Shown piece after piece: positions 42,440-53,570 of a DNA stretch of 64,000 bases; within the stretch, counting starts at the first letter, position 1, and every line of letters starts with the position of its first letter. A program made the position numbers and the translations under genes. Under the pieces are notes generated by a model. It saw nothing but the letters and a program-made list of their open reading frames with translations. It did no database searches and was not told the DNA's origin. Source of the stretch: Ascaris suum (lineage: Eukaryota > Nematoda > Chromadorea > Rhabditida > Ascarididae); contig CM024168.1 of NCBI GenBank assembly GCA_013433145.1, forward strand, positions 6,518,184 to 6,582,183, in the 5' to 3' direction.

Positions 42440-43300
42440 GATGTAAGGAATATGGCCTATCGAGCCAGATGTAGCTATTTCTTCGAAGTATCCTTGTCAG
42501 TCGGAACAGGCGCAAAACAAGGGAACATTAGTTCCCCGATATCCTCATCAACTCTCGAAGGACTCTTGAGAAAGATGGAGACTGCAGATGGTTTCAATGT
42601 AGACGAGGAAGAACTCCCAGACGCTTCTTTTTGCGAACAACGTGGTACTCGTTGCCAATGACCTAAAAAATTGCAGTTTTCACTGAACGAGCTGAATAAA
42701 GTGCCAAGAAAAGTGGGCTTAGCATTTGCAAATGCAAAACGAAGTGGATGAAGAATGCATTCTGTCTTTAGTTTCCCACGAAGCTCCATACTGAGAATAT
42801 CGAACTCGTTGAACAGTTTGTACGATTAGGATAGACTTGCTAATGACCGGCGATTTGAGTCAGGAATTAAGCAGATGAAAAAGAGCACATTGGCTAATAT
42901 TCACCAAACTCAGCGATATCTATTGCGACCCAATGATAAAAATGTCCGTAAAGGGAGAACTCTTCGTTTCGACGGCCATCCCTATTCTTCTGTGAGGGCG
43001 CGAAGCGTGCAATACCACAGTCGCTGAAGAAAACAAACTAGCAACGACCCAGCGAGCAAGGAAAGCGGAATGGAAAGTATTAACAAACTGCAACACACCA
43101 CAAGCGAAGAGTTGCGTTCTGGATCCACAGTGAAGGATATCGTTGAAGAAATGTACAAAAGAAAACTAAGGTGGGCTGGTCATGAAGCCAGGTTAAATGA
43201 CTGTAGATGGACTAAGTAAATCTTCTAGTGTAACCAAGAGACATAAAACGATCACCGGCAGGCCACAACAAGGGGCGAAGACCCGCTGAGACGCCTATAT
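42440..43300 (+). pseudogene. Decayed non-LTR retrotransposon reverse transcriptase (RTE/LINE-type), C-terminal half
   Basis: Reading across frames in order gives recognisable pieces of a LINE reverse transcriptase. VGTGAKQGN..SP (42500s) corresponds to the (R/K)QGD.ISP block. Next come TLEGLLRKME and FNVDEEELP; then FANNVVLVAND (about 42636), the remains of the F-A-D-D catalytic motif with both Asp changed to Asn. LNELNKV..KVGL, KTKWMKNAF and ENIELVEQFVRLG follow. The C-terminal signature runs through LSQELSR.KRAHW, FVSTAIPILL, AEENKLATTQRA, and KDIVEEMYKRKLRWAGH.ARLNDCRWTK to PRDIKRSP. In-frame stops (for example within LSR*KRAHW and after CRWTK) and at least three frameshifts make it nonfunctional. 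The endonuclease domain and 5' half are not seen. Confidence 0.85.
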
Positions 43301-43560
43301 GTAGTTCCTTGGATGCGGAGGGCTCAAGATCGCTATAGATGGAAGAGTTGCCAGCTGCATCGATGGGAGGAGCGATGAAATCGACGAAATCACGGCTGTT
43401 TAAAGTATTCAAAGTAAAGTAGCCTTGCCAGACTCCATCCGTCGCAGTGCACGTATAGACGTTTGAGCCGAAGCATAGCGCTGCAGCCATTGAGTCAACG
43501 TCATCTCCCCAACGCAGAGTATCCACAGAGTTCAGCGCTACTTCCCGTTTCCATTACAGC
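43290..43560 (-). pseudogene. OTU-protease-like reading frame fragment
   Basis: On the - strand a 104-codon open frame (43212-43526, extendable upstream to about 43556) contains RWGDDVDSMAAALCFGSNVY, then DGVWQGYF and NSSIYSD...ELHIGV. The order W-G-(D/E)-x-V-(D/E)...A-A...N-(V/I)-Y...W...IY....H resembles the C-terminal half of OTU cysteine proteases, which occur in several animal mobile elements; the His of ELHIGV would be catalytic. The N-terminal half with the D-G-x-C nucleophile is not found. Its downstream end overlaps the antisense LINE, so the last part is not OTU. Similarity was judged by eye. Confidence 0.35.
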
Positions 43561-43839
43561 ACTTCGCCTACACTGAATGGTATGAACATCTCTGAAATCT
43601 ACTCACATTCATTTATGATTTGAACTCTCATTTTAAAGCATTGTCTAGGGATTCCTCTGAAGCAGTGAATTGTTTTGTAACGTTCAAAACGATAACTATC
43701 CAAAGCTCAGTCTTCTGCGATATGTGAAGGTGATGAGAATCGACGGATATCTGGCTGATGATGCCCCATTCCCTTGATGCAACACGCGAGTGCTCTGAAA
43801 GGTCGAAATGAATCGCTTGCTATCTAATGCTAACGCCAC

Positions 43840-44480
43840 ATTCCATTGCTAGGAGCCTTTCTTGTGCGAAATGAGCATGCTTGGAGCAGCCCTTAAAATC
43901 CTAACAGCACTGTGCAAAAATGCGTTGCCTAATAACTTTCTGAAGGTTGAGCACTGCACGCGGCTTATGCCGTTAACACTTCCGATCCGCTTTAGTCGAC
44001 CTAATAATTTTCGACAGGCTGTGCCCTTGGAACGCTTCGGATGCGAGAAACTGCTTACCATGATGTTGGGTGTAAAAATAACTGCCATCACCTCTGACTG
44101 CACCGTCGCACATTCTCCTGGTTTCTTTATCGACTTGGAATGAACGCGAGTCGGTGGACAGGTAACTTGCACGTGAGGCAAGTACTTCTTCTAAACGTTA
44201 TTCAGCCATTCTAGATTAGTGGCTCGAAACGAGTGCTCTTGATAGCCCATCTTCTTTACGATCTTCTCCACATCTTACGAGTTGGCTTCTTTGGCTAGAG
44301 TTGCGCACCTCAAATGACTGCTTATATTGAAGGTTTTCTGCTTTGTAACCACTTATGGTCGTCTGCCATGTAATTCGCAATTCTTCGAATTGGGAGCATG
44401 TCGCCTTCGGGCTGCCTTCGCCTTCACAATCCTGACTTGTTTATGTCGGAGAGCAAGCGCTGCATGCAATCAAACTATGT
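43840..44480. other. GC-richer open segment inside the inverted-repeat element, unidentified
   Basis: Both strands stay open for about 90-110 codons (43862-44143 on +, 43849-44181 on -), and the base composition is less AT-rich than the surroundings. This suggests old coding sequence of the host element. Neither translation shows a motif I can name, and the strand of any original gene is undecided. Confidence 0.3.
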
Positions 44481-44806
44481 CAGTGCAATGAACTAGACGC
44501 TGCGTAGATTGGCTTTTTATCATCAAAAGAACTTACAGTGCCCGTTATCGGTATGCCTATACGCGAAAGAAATGAAGTGATGGAAACCTGGAACTGTCGA
44601 ACTGAAGAATTCATAACCGATGCATATAACAATCGCACGAAAGATCCATTCATGAAGAGTCACAGAGAGTTTAATGCAACTTAAGAACAATTGGATTATT
44701 TCAATAAACTGTCGAGGGTCATTTCATGAATTCAGTTCACCAATAAGAACACAGTGTCACGAATGCACGAGAATAACGCATAAGATAATGCATAACGCGA
44801 CAGTGA

Positions 44807-45067
44807 AATTTATGTCAATTGCACTTCATATAAGAAATTGATCTTATAGAAAAGTTCTTGTTTTTGTCTCAGCTTATTAATGATTCTGATGGAGCATTCA
44901 ATGCTCTTTAAAACGTGTTGAAACTCGTCTTTCGAATTTTGATTCCTAACGGTATATTTCCCTATTTGTTGAGACGTTTTTATTACCGAGTGAGTAGGAC
45001 CACATCGCTCGCTGGGGACGAGCGGGGTCTCCCTCCGTCTCTCTCGTGCGCATGAGCTTGTGGCTAT
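44807..45067 (-). repeat. Right inverted-repeat arm, with an open frame through it
   Basis: Inverted copy of 41807-42064. On the - strand it remains open for 96 codons (44810-45100), ending in a basic, leucine-rich tail with Q-K-Q-E-L-F-Y-K. The left copy encodes a related peptide in places but with stops and a frameshift. The arm may therefore derive from the coding end of an element or a duplicated gene fragment; no domain was recognised. Confidence 0.7.
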
Positions 45068-46112
45068 GTATACCCACACCGTATTAATCAAGGACTTCAA
45101 GCGGCAAACGATTGCAGTACTTTATTATAAGAAGTTTTACTGAGAGTATTTAGAAATGAAATAATATGGTTTATTGAGACTGTACTTTCGCAATGCAGTT
45201 ATCTCATGCAATAACCACACTGCAGTATTGAGTTGCTTTATAAATTACGTATACCTTTTCTCTCGACACTATCAGCTAGAATAAGAAACTCGTTTTTGAA
45301 ATATAATTCAGTGAATCACCTGTCGACTATTTACCACTTAAGTTGCCTGAGTGCAACAAGTTGCATTGAGTTATTTCTTGAGTTAAGAAAAAGTGCAAAA
45401 ATAGACATGAACATTGACTAGCTACCGCAGAATGAATCGCATTCACTTGGTAAATGACACATCACCAAATACGCTACAAAACTTCTCTAAATGAGAGATT
45501 ACAATCCCTGCATCTAGCATTCACTTCTAGTTTCAACAGGCGCTATTTTCAGAACTAATGTGACACTACAATACTGAAGATAAAATTTCACATCAGCGAA
45601 GATTTTTTCGAATTTGTCAAACTGTATAGGCGGAAGCGAAAGTTGGTTTCCACTCTCATAGTTCGAAGCTATTTATGAAGGCTGTTTGCATTATTTTTTT
45701 GTAAAATGTTATGAATGATAGGTAAGAGACTTGTTAGTGATTTAGTAATAGTAATTGTTAGTGGACATGCATCGTGTATACGTTCTGGTGAATCACAAAC
45801 ACATGCTTAAACAACGACAGACACACAAATGTGCGAGCATAAATTCACGCAACTCATCATATCGCTGCTTTTGCAAAAATCTTTCTATTACAGCGCAAGA
45901 TGAGTTTTCAGTTGTGATGGATGAAGTATAAGCAGATATCGGTTTAAAAATACGCAATACCTATATTGCTTTTACCAGTTGTGGCTGTTACATAGTTGAA
46001 ACCGATTCAAGAGATCCTGATCTAGTTGCTACTCAGCCCATCTAAAAGAGATTCTGGCTGAACCACGATGACGATATAGGTCACCCACAATACTCATAAT
46101 GAATATGAGATT

Positions 46113-46148
46113 TGATTTTTTCATAGCCATAGATTATGAAAAAATTCA
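46113..46148. repeat. Perfect-but-one hairpin
   Basis: TGATTTTTTCATA and TATGAAAAAATTCA form a 13-bp stem with a single bulged base around a 9-nt loop. It could be a structural or terminator-like element or the centre of a small foldback repeat. No gene adjoins it. Confidence 0.6.
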
Positions 46149-46456
46149 GGATTCAGTAAATGATACACCTGAAGTACCTTCATATGTATTCACAAATTTG
46201 GACGAAAGTACAGTCATCTATCTTTTCCATTGTGTACAGTGCATGAATTACCTGTAATAGGGCGTTCCACCGAATATAGCGTTGCACAGATCACGGCTTG
46301 CGATTATAAAGTCTATGCTTCGAAAACAGCGAAGTTCGAAGCTTTCTCCCTGTTTCAGTTGGGAAACATGGCCACTCTGCTTGTCCGTCCTGCTTAGGCA
46401 TCATGTGCAGCAGGTTGTTGAGAGAATTTCTTCATAAAAAGAAGTATGAGAAAGAG

Positions 46457-46570
46457 TGAAAACAAATAAAAAACACTTGACGCGTCGAGAGTTCGAACTC
46501 AGCACTCCTAGTTTTCTAGTGGACTTTGATATCCACTAATCGATTGCACTTCACTACATTCCTATCGGTC
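46457..46570 (-). repeat. tRNA-like / SINE-like Pol III element
   Basis: Read on the - strand, this shows an A-box-like TAGTGAAGTGC and then a 7-bp stem TAGTGGA/TCCACTA closing a loop that contains TCAAAG (anticodon-like CAA). A small CTAG-AAAA-CTAG stem in variable-arm position and a B-box-like GAGTTCGAACTC follow. About 16 nt further a run of six T, as in Pol III terminators, precedes T-rich sequence. The D-arm and acceptor stem do not pair properly, so a working tRNA is unlikely. A type-II-tRNA-derived SINE or dead tRNA gene is more likely. Confidence 0.4.
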
Positions 46571-49500
46571 ATATGAATAGCCGAAGAAGAAAAACTTTAG
46601 AGCGGCAATAAGGGCGCAGGGTAGCCACTCTAATGGCAGACACTGATAAACCTGAATCATGTGGAACTTCTCTATGCATAATGCACATTATTTGGATCGC
46701 AACACATTATGAGAAGAACGGGCGATAACTGCCATCTGGTTTATCGTGCACATGAAATACGATGATTGTGTCAAAACATTTTCAGCAAGATTCGTAGAAA
46801 GAAGCAGGAATTAACCAGGCCATGTCTTCAACATTACCATTAATTTGTTGAGGATGAACGATAATATTGAGCCGCTTGCTGTATTAAATTTAAAAATCGA
46901 TCACAACACTACAGAGACAAGAAAACAACAACAAACAATATGTGCAATAACTAAAAACTTGTTCCAAAGGTGTTCTAAGGATTGGAACAATCGAGATGTG
47001 ACCATTATTTTCGAGAACATCTGCTAATTTTGGTGCCCTTATGCAAAATTTTTGAACCACCTCAGTTTTTTGTTTGTATTGAATGATTCCGCAATGATTT
47101 ATCACGCCTTATTCCAACTTCGTTCTCCTCTCACTTTACCGCGCTCTTTAACATCTTAGCCATTTTCTCGATTATTGCACCTTCATATTTTTTCCAGGTA
47201 GTAACCATGTTTGTATGTGAGTGGGGGCAGTCGCTTGTTAGTACCTTTGTTGGTTTGTATATTATTACTAATGATAAGTATGATAAGTTTTCAATAAAAG
47301 GACTCTTCCTGCGCTAAGCACTGCCTTCATCACAGTATCAAGGCTTGATGATAGGGCATCATCATGAGCATCATAAAAAAGGACTCTCATCGACCAAAAT
47401 AGGATGTTATTGGAAAAAATGAAACCCCACCTCATTTTACTTCTCTAACTGATCGCTATAGGTACCTAACGAATGGTGCAAAAAAGTGGAGATGCATCTC
47501 AAAAAAGGCGCATGACGCGACACGCTCTTCTGCAATTTCCTCCACGGATTAACTAGTTTTTGAACAACTAGAAAATAATAAAATGCGCTCAATAATTCAC
47601 TATGAACAACTTACCACTCGCTGGATTACTCGACAAGAGATCAAATTTTTATGACCCAAATGATGTAAAACATTTTTTGCCATTTTTAAAATGCACGTAA
47701 ATTTCAGGCAACGTTTGATTGTTTGAGATTCTTTTCGAACCCGATGGGTCAGTTTGAATATTGATGTTGGAACTGATCGTCAGAATTTCAGTATTTCGCT
47801 GCTCAGGCTTAAGTGATTCTCGAGTTAAGCTCCCAAGCATATAAACGAATACACATAGACATACCTTTATAATGCGGTTTGCAGATGCGATGCAAAAGCG
47901 CATAGACGCAATATTCAGTTTAAATTCGAGTCAACAATACCCATTAGTGTTATAAAGTCAAGCAGAGCTGATGCACCGACTGACAGAGAGAATCGAAAAG
48001 TCAGTTCTTATGAAACAGTTCTGCAGGATGTGAACTCACTGACGTTTTTCCACATCTTTGCACTAAGTGGCTACCTTGCATCGTCAATTGAGTTGCTTCT
48101 GCATAAATTTCTATTAGTGATAGAAATATGGAGGAGTGAACGCCTATAGGCGAAATGATTGGCAATATTGAGTAACTGAACGATGGAACATGTGAGGGAG
48201 CATGAAAACTCGAATTTATGATAATAGCACATTACACAACGTTTAAAAAACAGATAATTTCAATGAATTGAAGGCATTCTTTCGTGAAAAAAGTGCACAA
48301 CGGAGAAATCATTTTGATGGCAAGTACACTGTGAATATTTCTTCATTTCTTTGCCAACGAAAAGAGATTTTCGTTCTCATACGATGACCATGGGATTCAA
48401 CTGAATGAATGATGAACTCTTGTCTCATCGAGTTCCAAAGTACAGAATTTGCCAATAATCTTGATAGTATGATTTCCATCCGTTTCTGTTGTTCCATGCA
48501 AATTGAGTTGCTTCTATATCAAGTTCCATGCAAAAGTGCTTTCTGTTGATTAGAATCTTCTATTTAACCGAATTAATGGTCTCATATTTTATCCCAATTT
48601 CCAGGAAAACATTCCATTCAAGACTAGTCTTTTGAAAGAAATGTAGGCACAATTACACCAATACCAAGTCACACTCGTTATACGATCTAATAGTGCATTT
48701 ATGTATCCGCTAATTTGCTCATTTTATACGCCGACAGATATTGGCTTTGATATGCTTTTCAACATGTCAGCACACATTATAGACTGACGTATTTGAGTGA
48801 CATGTTGCTAAGCTAGTCTCCATGGTATATGTGTTTCATCATCACAGATTTCCTTCCTAACAACTTGCATACAAACTGTCGGCACTTATGTCCGCACCGT
48901 CATTGTTGAGCCGATAACGAAAACATGACGCTTCCACCAATTTTGCTACTCTGTTGCATTTGTTTCATTTGTTTTTTGCTCTATTTTCCTTGTTTCATGA
49001 ATATTTTCCTTATTTTTGTGGTACACTGTTTGTGTGCCAAGAAACGCATCCTTCCCTAAATATTTCCTTATTCCTAAAAATCGTCGAAAATGAATGTGGA
49101 AATTTTTCACTGGGATTTTTAATCGACTTTTGCCTTCACAGCAATTGCAATGAACTGTTTAGAAATGATTGAATGTTTTCTCAGCAATGTCAAACGCAGT
49201 TCGTCAATATAAGCAAAAAAGAGAAACGAATCTTTCGATAGAGTCTTACTTTGTGATAATCAGCAATGTACAGCAAATTTATTATCTGAAGATTATTGCG
49301 TGTTATTGAAGATTAAAAGTCAATAAGCACATCGAAGAGAGAGTGCAGTGCATAAAATATTACGTAACAAATTCGTCGTCGATGTCGCCATAAGACAACA
49401 GCAAACCAAAACGAGGCATATTGCATTCAACAGATGTTATCAATGAATTCAAATTAATAAATATGGAAGGGTGATCGGTTGAAACGCGTAGGCGGTGTAG

Positions 49501-50758
49501 AGGCTTCAACTCTTCCCCTGAACTACGAATGCTTTTACTGTTTAAGCCATCACTTCAAGCCTCATTTCAAGCTCACAGAGACAATACAGTTACTTCATTT
49601 GAACAATATGGCTACCATATAGATGCATTACTCCAGTTGTCTCAGTGCATATGCAACGTCACATAGCATCCACGTCAGTTCAACATTTAATGATCACATA
49701 TGTAACAGAATTGTAGAATTCAATCGTTCAAACCAAGTCGACTACTTAGCCGATTCCACGAGTGCCAATTTCTAAATTGCTGAACACTAAATAAACAGGA
49801 GGATCTAAAATTACGCAGATCAGCGCGTTACCAAATAACCTCAGTGTGAACGGTAACCGATGATCGAAAATGAAAAATACGGTAGGAAGGGTTTTCCTAT
49901 ATTATTCAGAAAAGCGTTTTAAAAAAAAGAAACGTTTTTTGGAAAATTTTGAAACATTCAATACGTTTTGATGGAGCACTGACTCCCATCCTCTCGCAAA
50001 TTACAAGATTAAATGATCCTTTGAAGCGTCAAATGGCCACTGCGTGCGATCAATCAGAAATGTCCAGCTTGCAATTCAAGTAGATCTTATTGCCTCCAAC
50101 TGAACAGCATTTTCGTTAATTTATGACAACGACTCATTTGTCTTATTTCGACAATTTTTTTTCCACTTTTGTGGAAATTAATTTCGTTCAATAATTCCCA
50201 GCTATTTTATGCGAGGAAAGGAAGTCAAAGCCTTAACATACTCCAGAAGTTTCTTCAAGGGAAACTATGAAAATAAAGTTCATAAATGAGTTTTTCATAT
50301 GCTAGCTTTTATTTGCATATTATTTAATTCAACGCCTGGAAATGAACAAACGACACAAAAACTATGTGAATATGAACAGCAACAAACTCAAAACGTTTGT
50401 ATAGCTAACTCAAATCAAAAGGCATTCATTACATAACAGCACTATCAGAATGTATGTCAAAACGACTCAGCCACAGTACGAAAGGTGAGGAAGTGTATGC
50501 ATTAATGATATCGGCTGGAAGCAGTTTCAGGACTTGAACAGGCCGACTTGTTGGTTTTCAGGTGAGCTGAAAAATAGAGAGGTTTTTCTTCTGAATATGC
50601 AAAACAGAGGTTATCAGGAGAAAAGTTCTGTTCCAGGTTTGACGCTACACATTGTATATAAAGGGAATGATGCAAACTGCCCAAAAAGAATGTGTAATGC
50701 TCCGATTTTTTTCATTTAGTAATGAGTAAATGAAGACATGAAAACAATGAGTTCTTAG

Positions 50759-50894
50759 CTAATGGCCTTGGTGCAAAAAATGAACTGCAGAAGGCAGAGC
50801 CTCCAGTGACATCAGCGAAGATGGTGCACATGAAACAAAAGAGGGGAAAGATTCTAGAACCAGAGGAATGGGGTGTTGAGGGAGAGTGGAAGAG
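50759..50894 (+). CDS. Possible internal exon, unidentified
   Basis: An acceptor-like TTCTTAG and a donor AG|gtgcat bracket an open stretch whose translation is polar and looks coding: NGLGAKNELQKAEPPV, then KMVHMKQKRGKILEPEEW. The frame stays open into hydrophobic sequence to 51021. No family was recognised and no partner exon was found nearby. Confidence 0.2.
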
Positions 50895-53373
50895 GTGCAT
50901 AATCGCATTCATCCTTCCCTTCACTCTTAGAAACCTACTCGCTTTCGTTTTGGTTATAGTTATTTTGCAAACGCTCTTCCATTCAGCACTGAAGCAGTTG
51001 CACTATCTGTATAACAGCTGAATTCCAAAAAAAAAAATCAAGCGACCACATTCCACTAATGTCCTCCTTGTGCAAAATAAACTTTCATTACTCCAGCTTC
51101 AAGGTATCCAAATCTTCAACAACTGCAATTATCGCAGTCGAAATATTATTCCCATATTCCAATAGAACGTTTTGCTTTTCATCGCTGTCTAGGAAAGAGT
51201 TCTGCCAACATTCATTCATATGTCATCATTCCAAAACATTCTTCAAACGAAGCTAAATGGACTCTTCAACGATCGCAAAAATTCTGCTGATTCCCAAGTG
51301 CCTAATTGAGCTCGTTCACTCTTTATCGATACGCATTTCACTCATAAACAAGCCACTTTATTATGCGTTTCTTTATAGCCATAGTTGCCGACTATATTTG
51401 GTAGAGCCCCTGAGCTTTAGGTCATTTGAGTGGACATCCCTCTTTGTGCTACATGAATTTCGCATTTTTAAGGAGTTACATCCAAAACTTCAATGTTCAT
51501 TTTGCACTGCTTCCTTTCCTCCACAATATTATTTTGGCCTCCTTAGAGTACTTTGGCACTCCATAGAGCAAGTTTTTCGGAAATTTTAATCGCAATCTTA
51601 CTTAAAAATGATGCAGTTTAATTGTGCTAAGAAGATTAGTGATTTCAAATCCCTAAGCTAACCTCTTGCGAAAAATGTTTCATTGGAAATGTCTTTGAAA
51701 TCGCTGTTACTAATTTAACGACGAACTATAAGTGACACAATGAATACCATATTCTGCTTCCTCTTTCCTTCTCATTCGTCCCCTCGATAAATAATTGTGA
51801 AATAAAGACAACGACCTGAAATCCCGGATGGAGACGCCCACAGATGTGACATGCGCAAGCCATTAACCAGGCTTATATGTTTGTAAATTCCTATCATGGA
51901 ATACTAATGATAAGCTCTCGCACTAAAGAAGTCTCGTTTCGTAGGCTCCGGAAGCCTTTGAATCTCAGTTTAACAAATTAAGACCACAGCACTCGTAGAT
52001 AAAATACTTCCCAGAGCAGGCTTAGGTTGGATTTTTACACCCCATCTTTGGGAGGGTCATGCCTAGCCATTTGTACTTCGGACACATGTGTTGGCCATTT
52101 TCGTTCCGATCATCTGCGTGTCGGTCATTTGACTCTCTCACTCCGCAACAATTGCGCACTTGATCATCTGCAATGCGACCAATTGCACCACGAATTTTGC
52201 GCTTTGATACCTAACTCCGAGGCACGTATCATAGCACAAACTAACACCACCTTACACTTCACTAAACATCAATGAAATCCAACCGTGCTTGCGATAAAAA
52301 TAATCGGCGGTGAAAATACATTGTGCAATTAACTTCTATGTAGTTGCACGAGCTACGCATAACTTAATGTATTTTAGTGAAAAAGTGGCGAGACATTTTT
52401 AGTGTGGTTAACTTCCGCAGCTGAGACTTGTAACAAACAAACAATCAAGTGGAAGGAAAGAATTTTGAAGGCACCATTGAGCAAAATAGCAGACAGCCGA
52501 AAAAGTTCTACTGTTTCATATGCTGAAACAGATAATAAGATTGTATAGAATAATAAACTCCCATTTCAACTGATTCGACTATCTGGACGTTCTTCTGGAG
52601 GTAACGGCTGATGCAAAATGAAAACCAGCCGATGGAAAATGCACACACATTTTTGGTGCCTTTAAATGTTTACAACTCCTTTTAAAGTTCTATGAAGCAC
52701 ATTATAAACATCAGCTTTTCAACTGCATATTAAGTGATTTTAGAGTTGTGACTTGGGACGGGCAGACACAGACACACGGACATACATATGTGCAGACCAA
52801 AGCCTTGCAAATGCAAATCCGTGACAGCAAATGAAATACGAAAACTTGCGATCATCGTGCAAAAGGTATATTGCGTTAAATAAGATTGTTCTACGTGCAC
52901 AGGATTACATGTTACACTCAACTATTTTCTCCCCATTCTGCATATAAAATTCCCATATTCCATCCAGCCATTTTATTTCCAATCAAGTTTTCTTTATTGC
53001 TGGTTTATTTCTGTTTCAGTTTCCTCATTGTCATTCAGATTTCTGACACTCTTGTTTTATTAACGTTATTCTCTCGATTTCTGGATTTGACTGCATTCTT
53101 GGCACTTTCTTGTCTATATTCTTTCAGTACAGTCATAAGTGCAAATTCGTTGCGGAAATGAGTACGCATTGGGTCATCCGTTGAGAATTGCGAAAAGCGA
53201 TGAGACTGTCGGACTAGCTGTCGAAAGTTGCATGATTAGCGAAAGGCATAAAATCACAGAAAGTGGAAAATATTTTTTCCTTGAAAAAACACTTTTTTCT
53301 GGCGTTTATTTGGATGGGATGTGGAGGCTAGTATCAAAGTTTTCGGATTCCGCTGCAATTTTTATGTCATTAC

Positions 53374-53570
53374 GCTAGCATCTTCGAGCCTCTTTCTCTC
53401 TGCTTCACCTCCACTTTTACTGGAGCCGTTCAGTGAATACCTTCTATCTCCCCCCGTGAAAGATACATTTACCGACTTTTTGGCAGATTCAAGCTGCTTT
53501 GTTGTTGACGAGTGGCAAGGTTCAGTGCAACTCCTGGTTTTGTCTTCTTTATAATGTCTGGCATAACTCG
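53374..53570 (-). CDS. Possible internal exon, unidentified
   Basis: On the - strand, an acceptor (gattgtcgtcag) and a plausible donor (AGC|gtaatg) bound 65 open codons. The translation is hydrophilic and rich in Ser, Lys and Glu, for example SVNVSFTGGDRRYSLNGSSK. Composition and lack of stops favour coding over chance, but it has no recognisable domain. The opposite strand is also open. Confidence 0.25.

Larger units (their letters stand above)
41807..45067. mobile_element. Composite element bounded by ~260-bp inverted repeats
   Basis: The left arm (41807-42064) and the reverse complement of the right arm (44807-45067) match almost throughout at what looks like roughly 80% identity with small indels. 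Shared blocks include AGCCACAAGCTCATGCGCACG, CCCCAGCGAGCGATG, GGTCCT.CTCACTCGGTAAT, and ACAAGAACTTTTCT.TAAGATC. The interval between them, about 2.7 kb, holds a dead reverse transcriptase (+ strand), an OTU-like frame (- strand) and an unidentified GC-richer segment. Long terminal inverted repeats suggest a DNA transposon or foldback element later invaded by a LINE. Two independent insertions of one repeat family in opposite orientation would look the same. I see no obvious target-site duplication. Confidence 0.65.
45068..52000. other. Region without a confidently recognised gene
   Basis: AT-rich DNA with a tRNA-like remnant (46457-46570), a hairpin (46113-46148) and one candidate exon (50759-50894), described separately. 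Other open frames are short and show no domain features. Confidence 0.45.

Noticed and set aside
43316..43378. LINE C-terminus reading RAQDRYRWK and a stop on the + strand
   Set aside because: It fits the LINE pattern superficially, but the spacing from the GRP-like block is far too short unless there is a deletion, and the - strand frame through the same bases looks more continuous; left undecided and not annotated as LINE.
44980..45067. A CRISPR-like or tandem array suggested by the repeated GC-rich block
   Set aside because: The second copy is a single inverted copy 3 kb away; there is no spacer-repeat periodicity.
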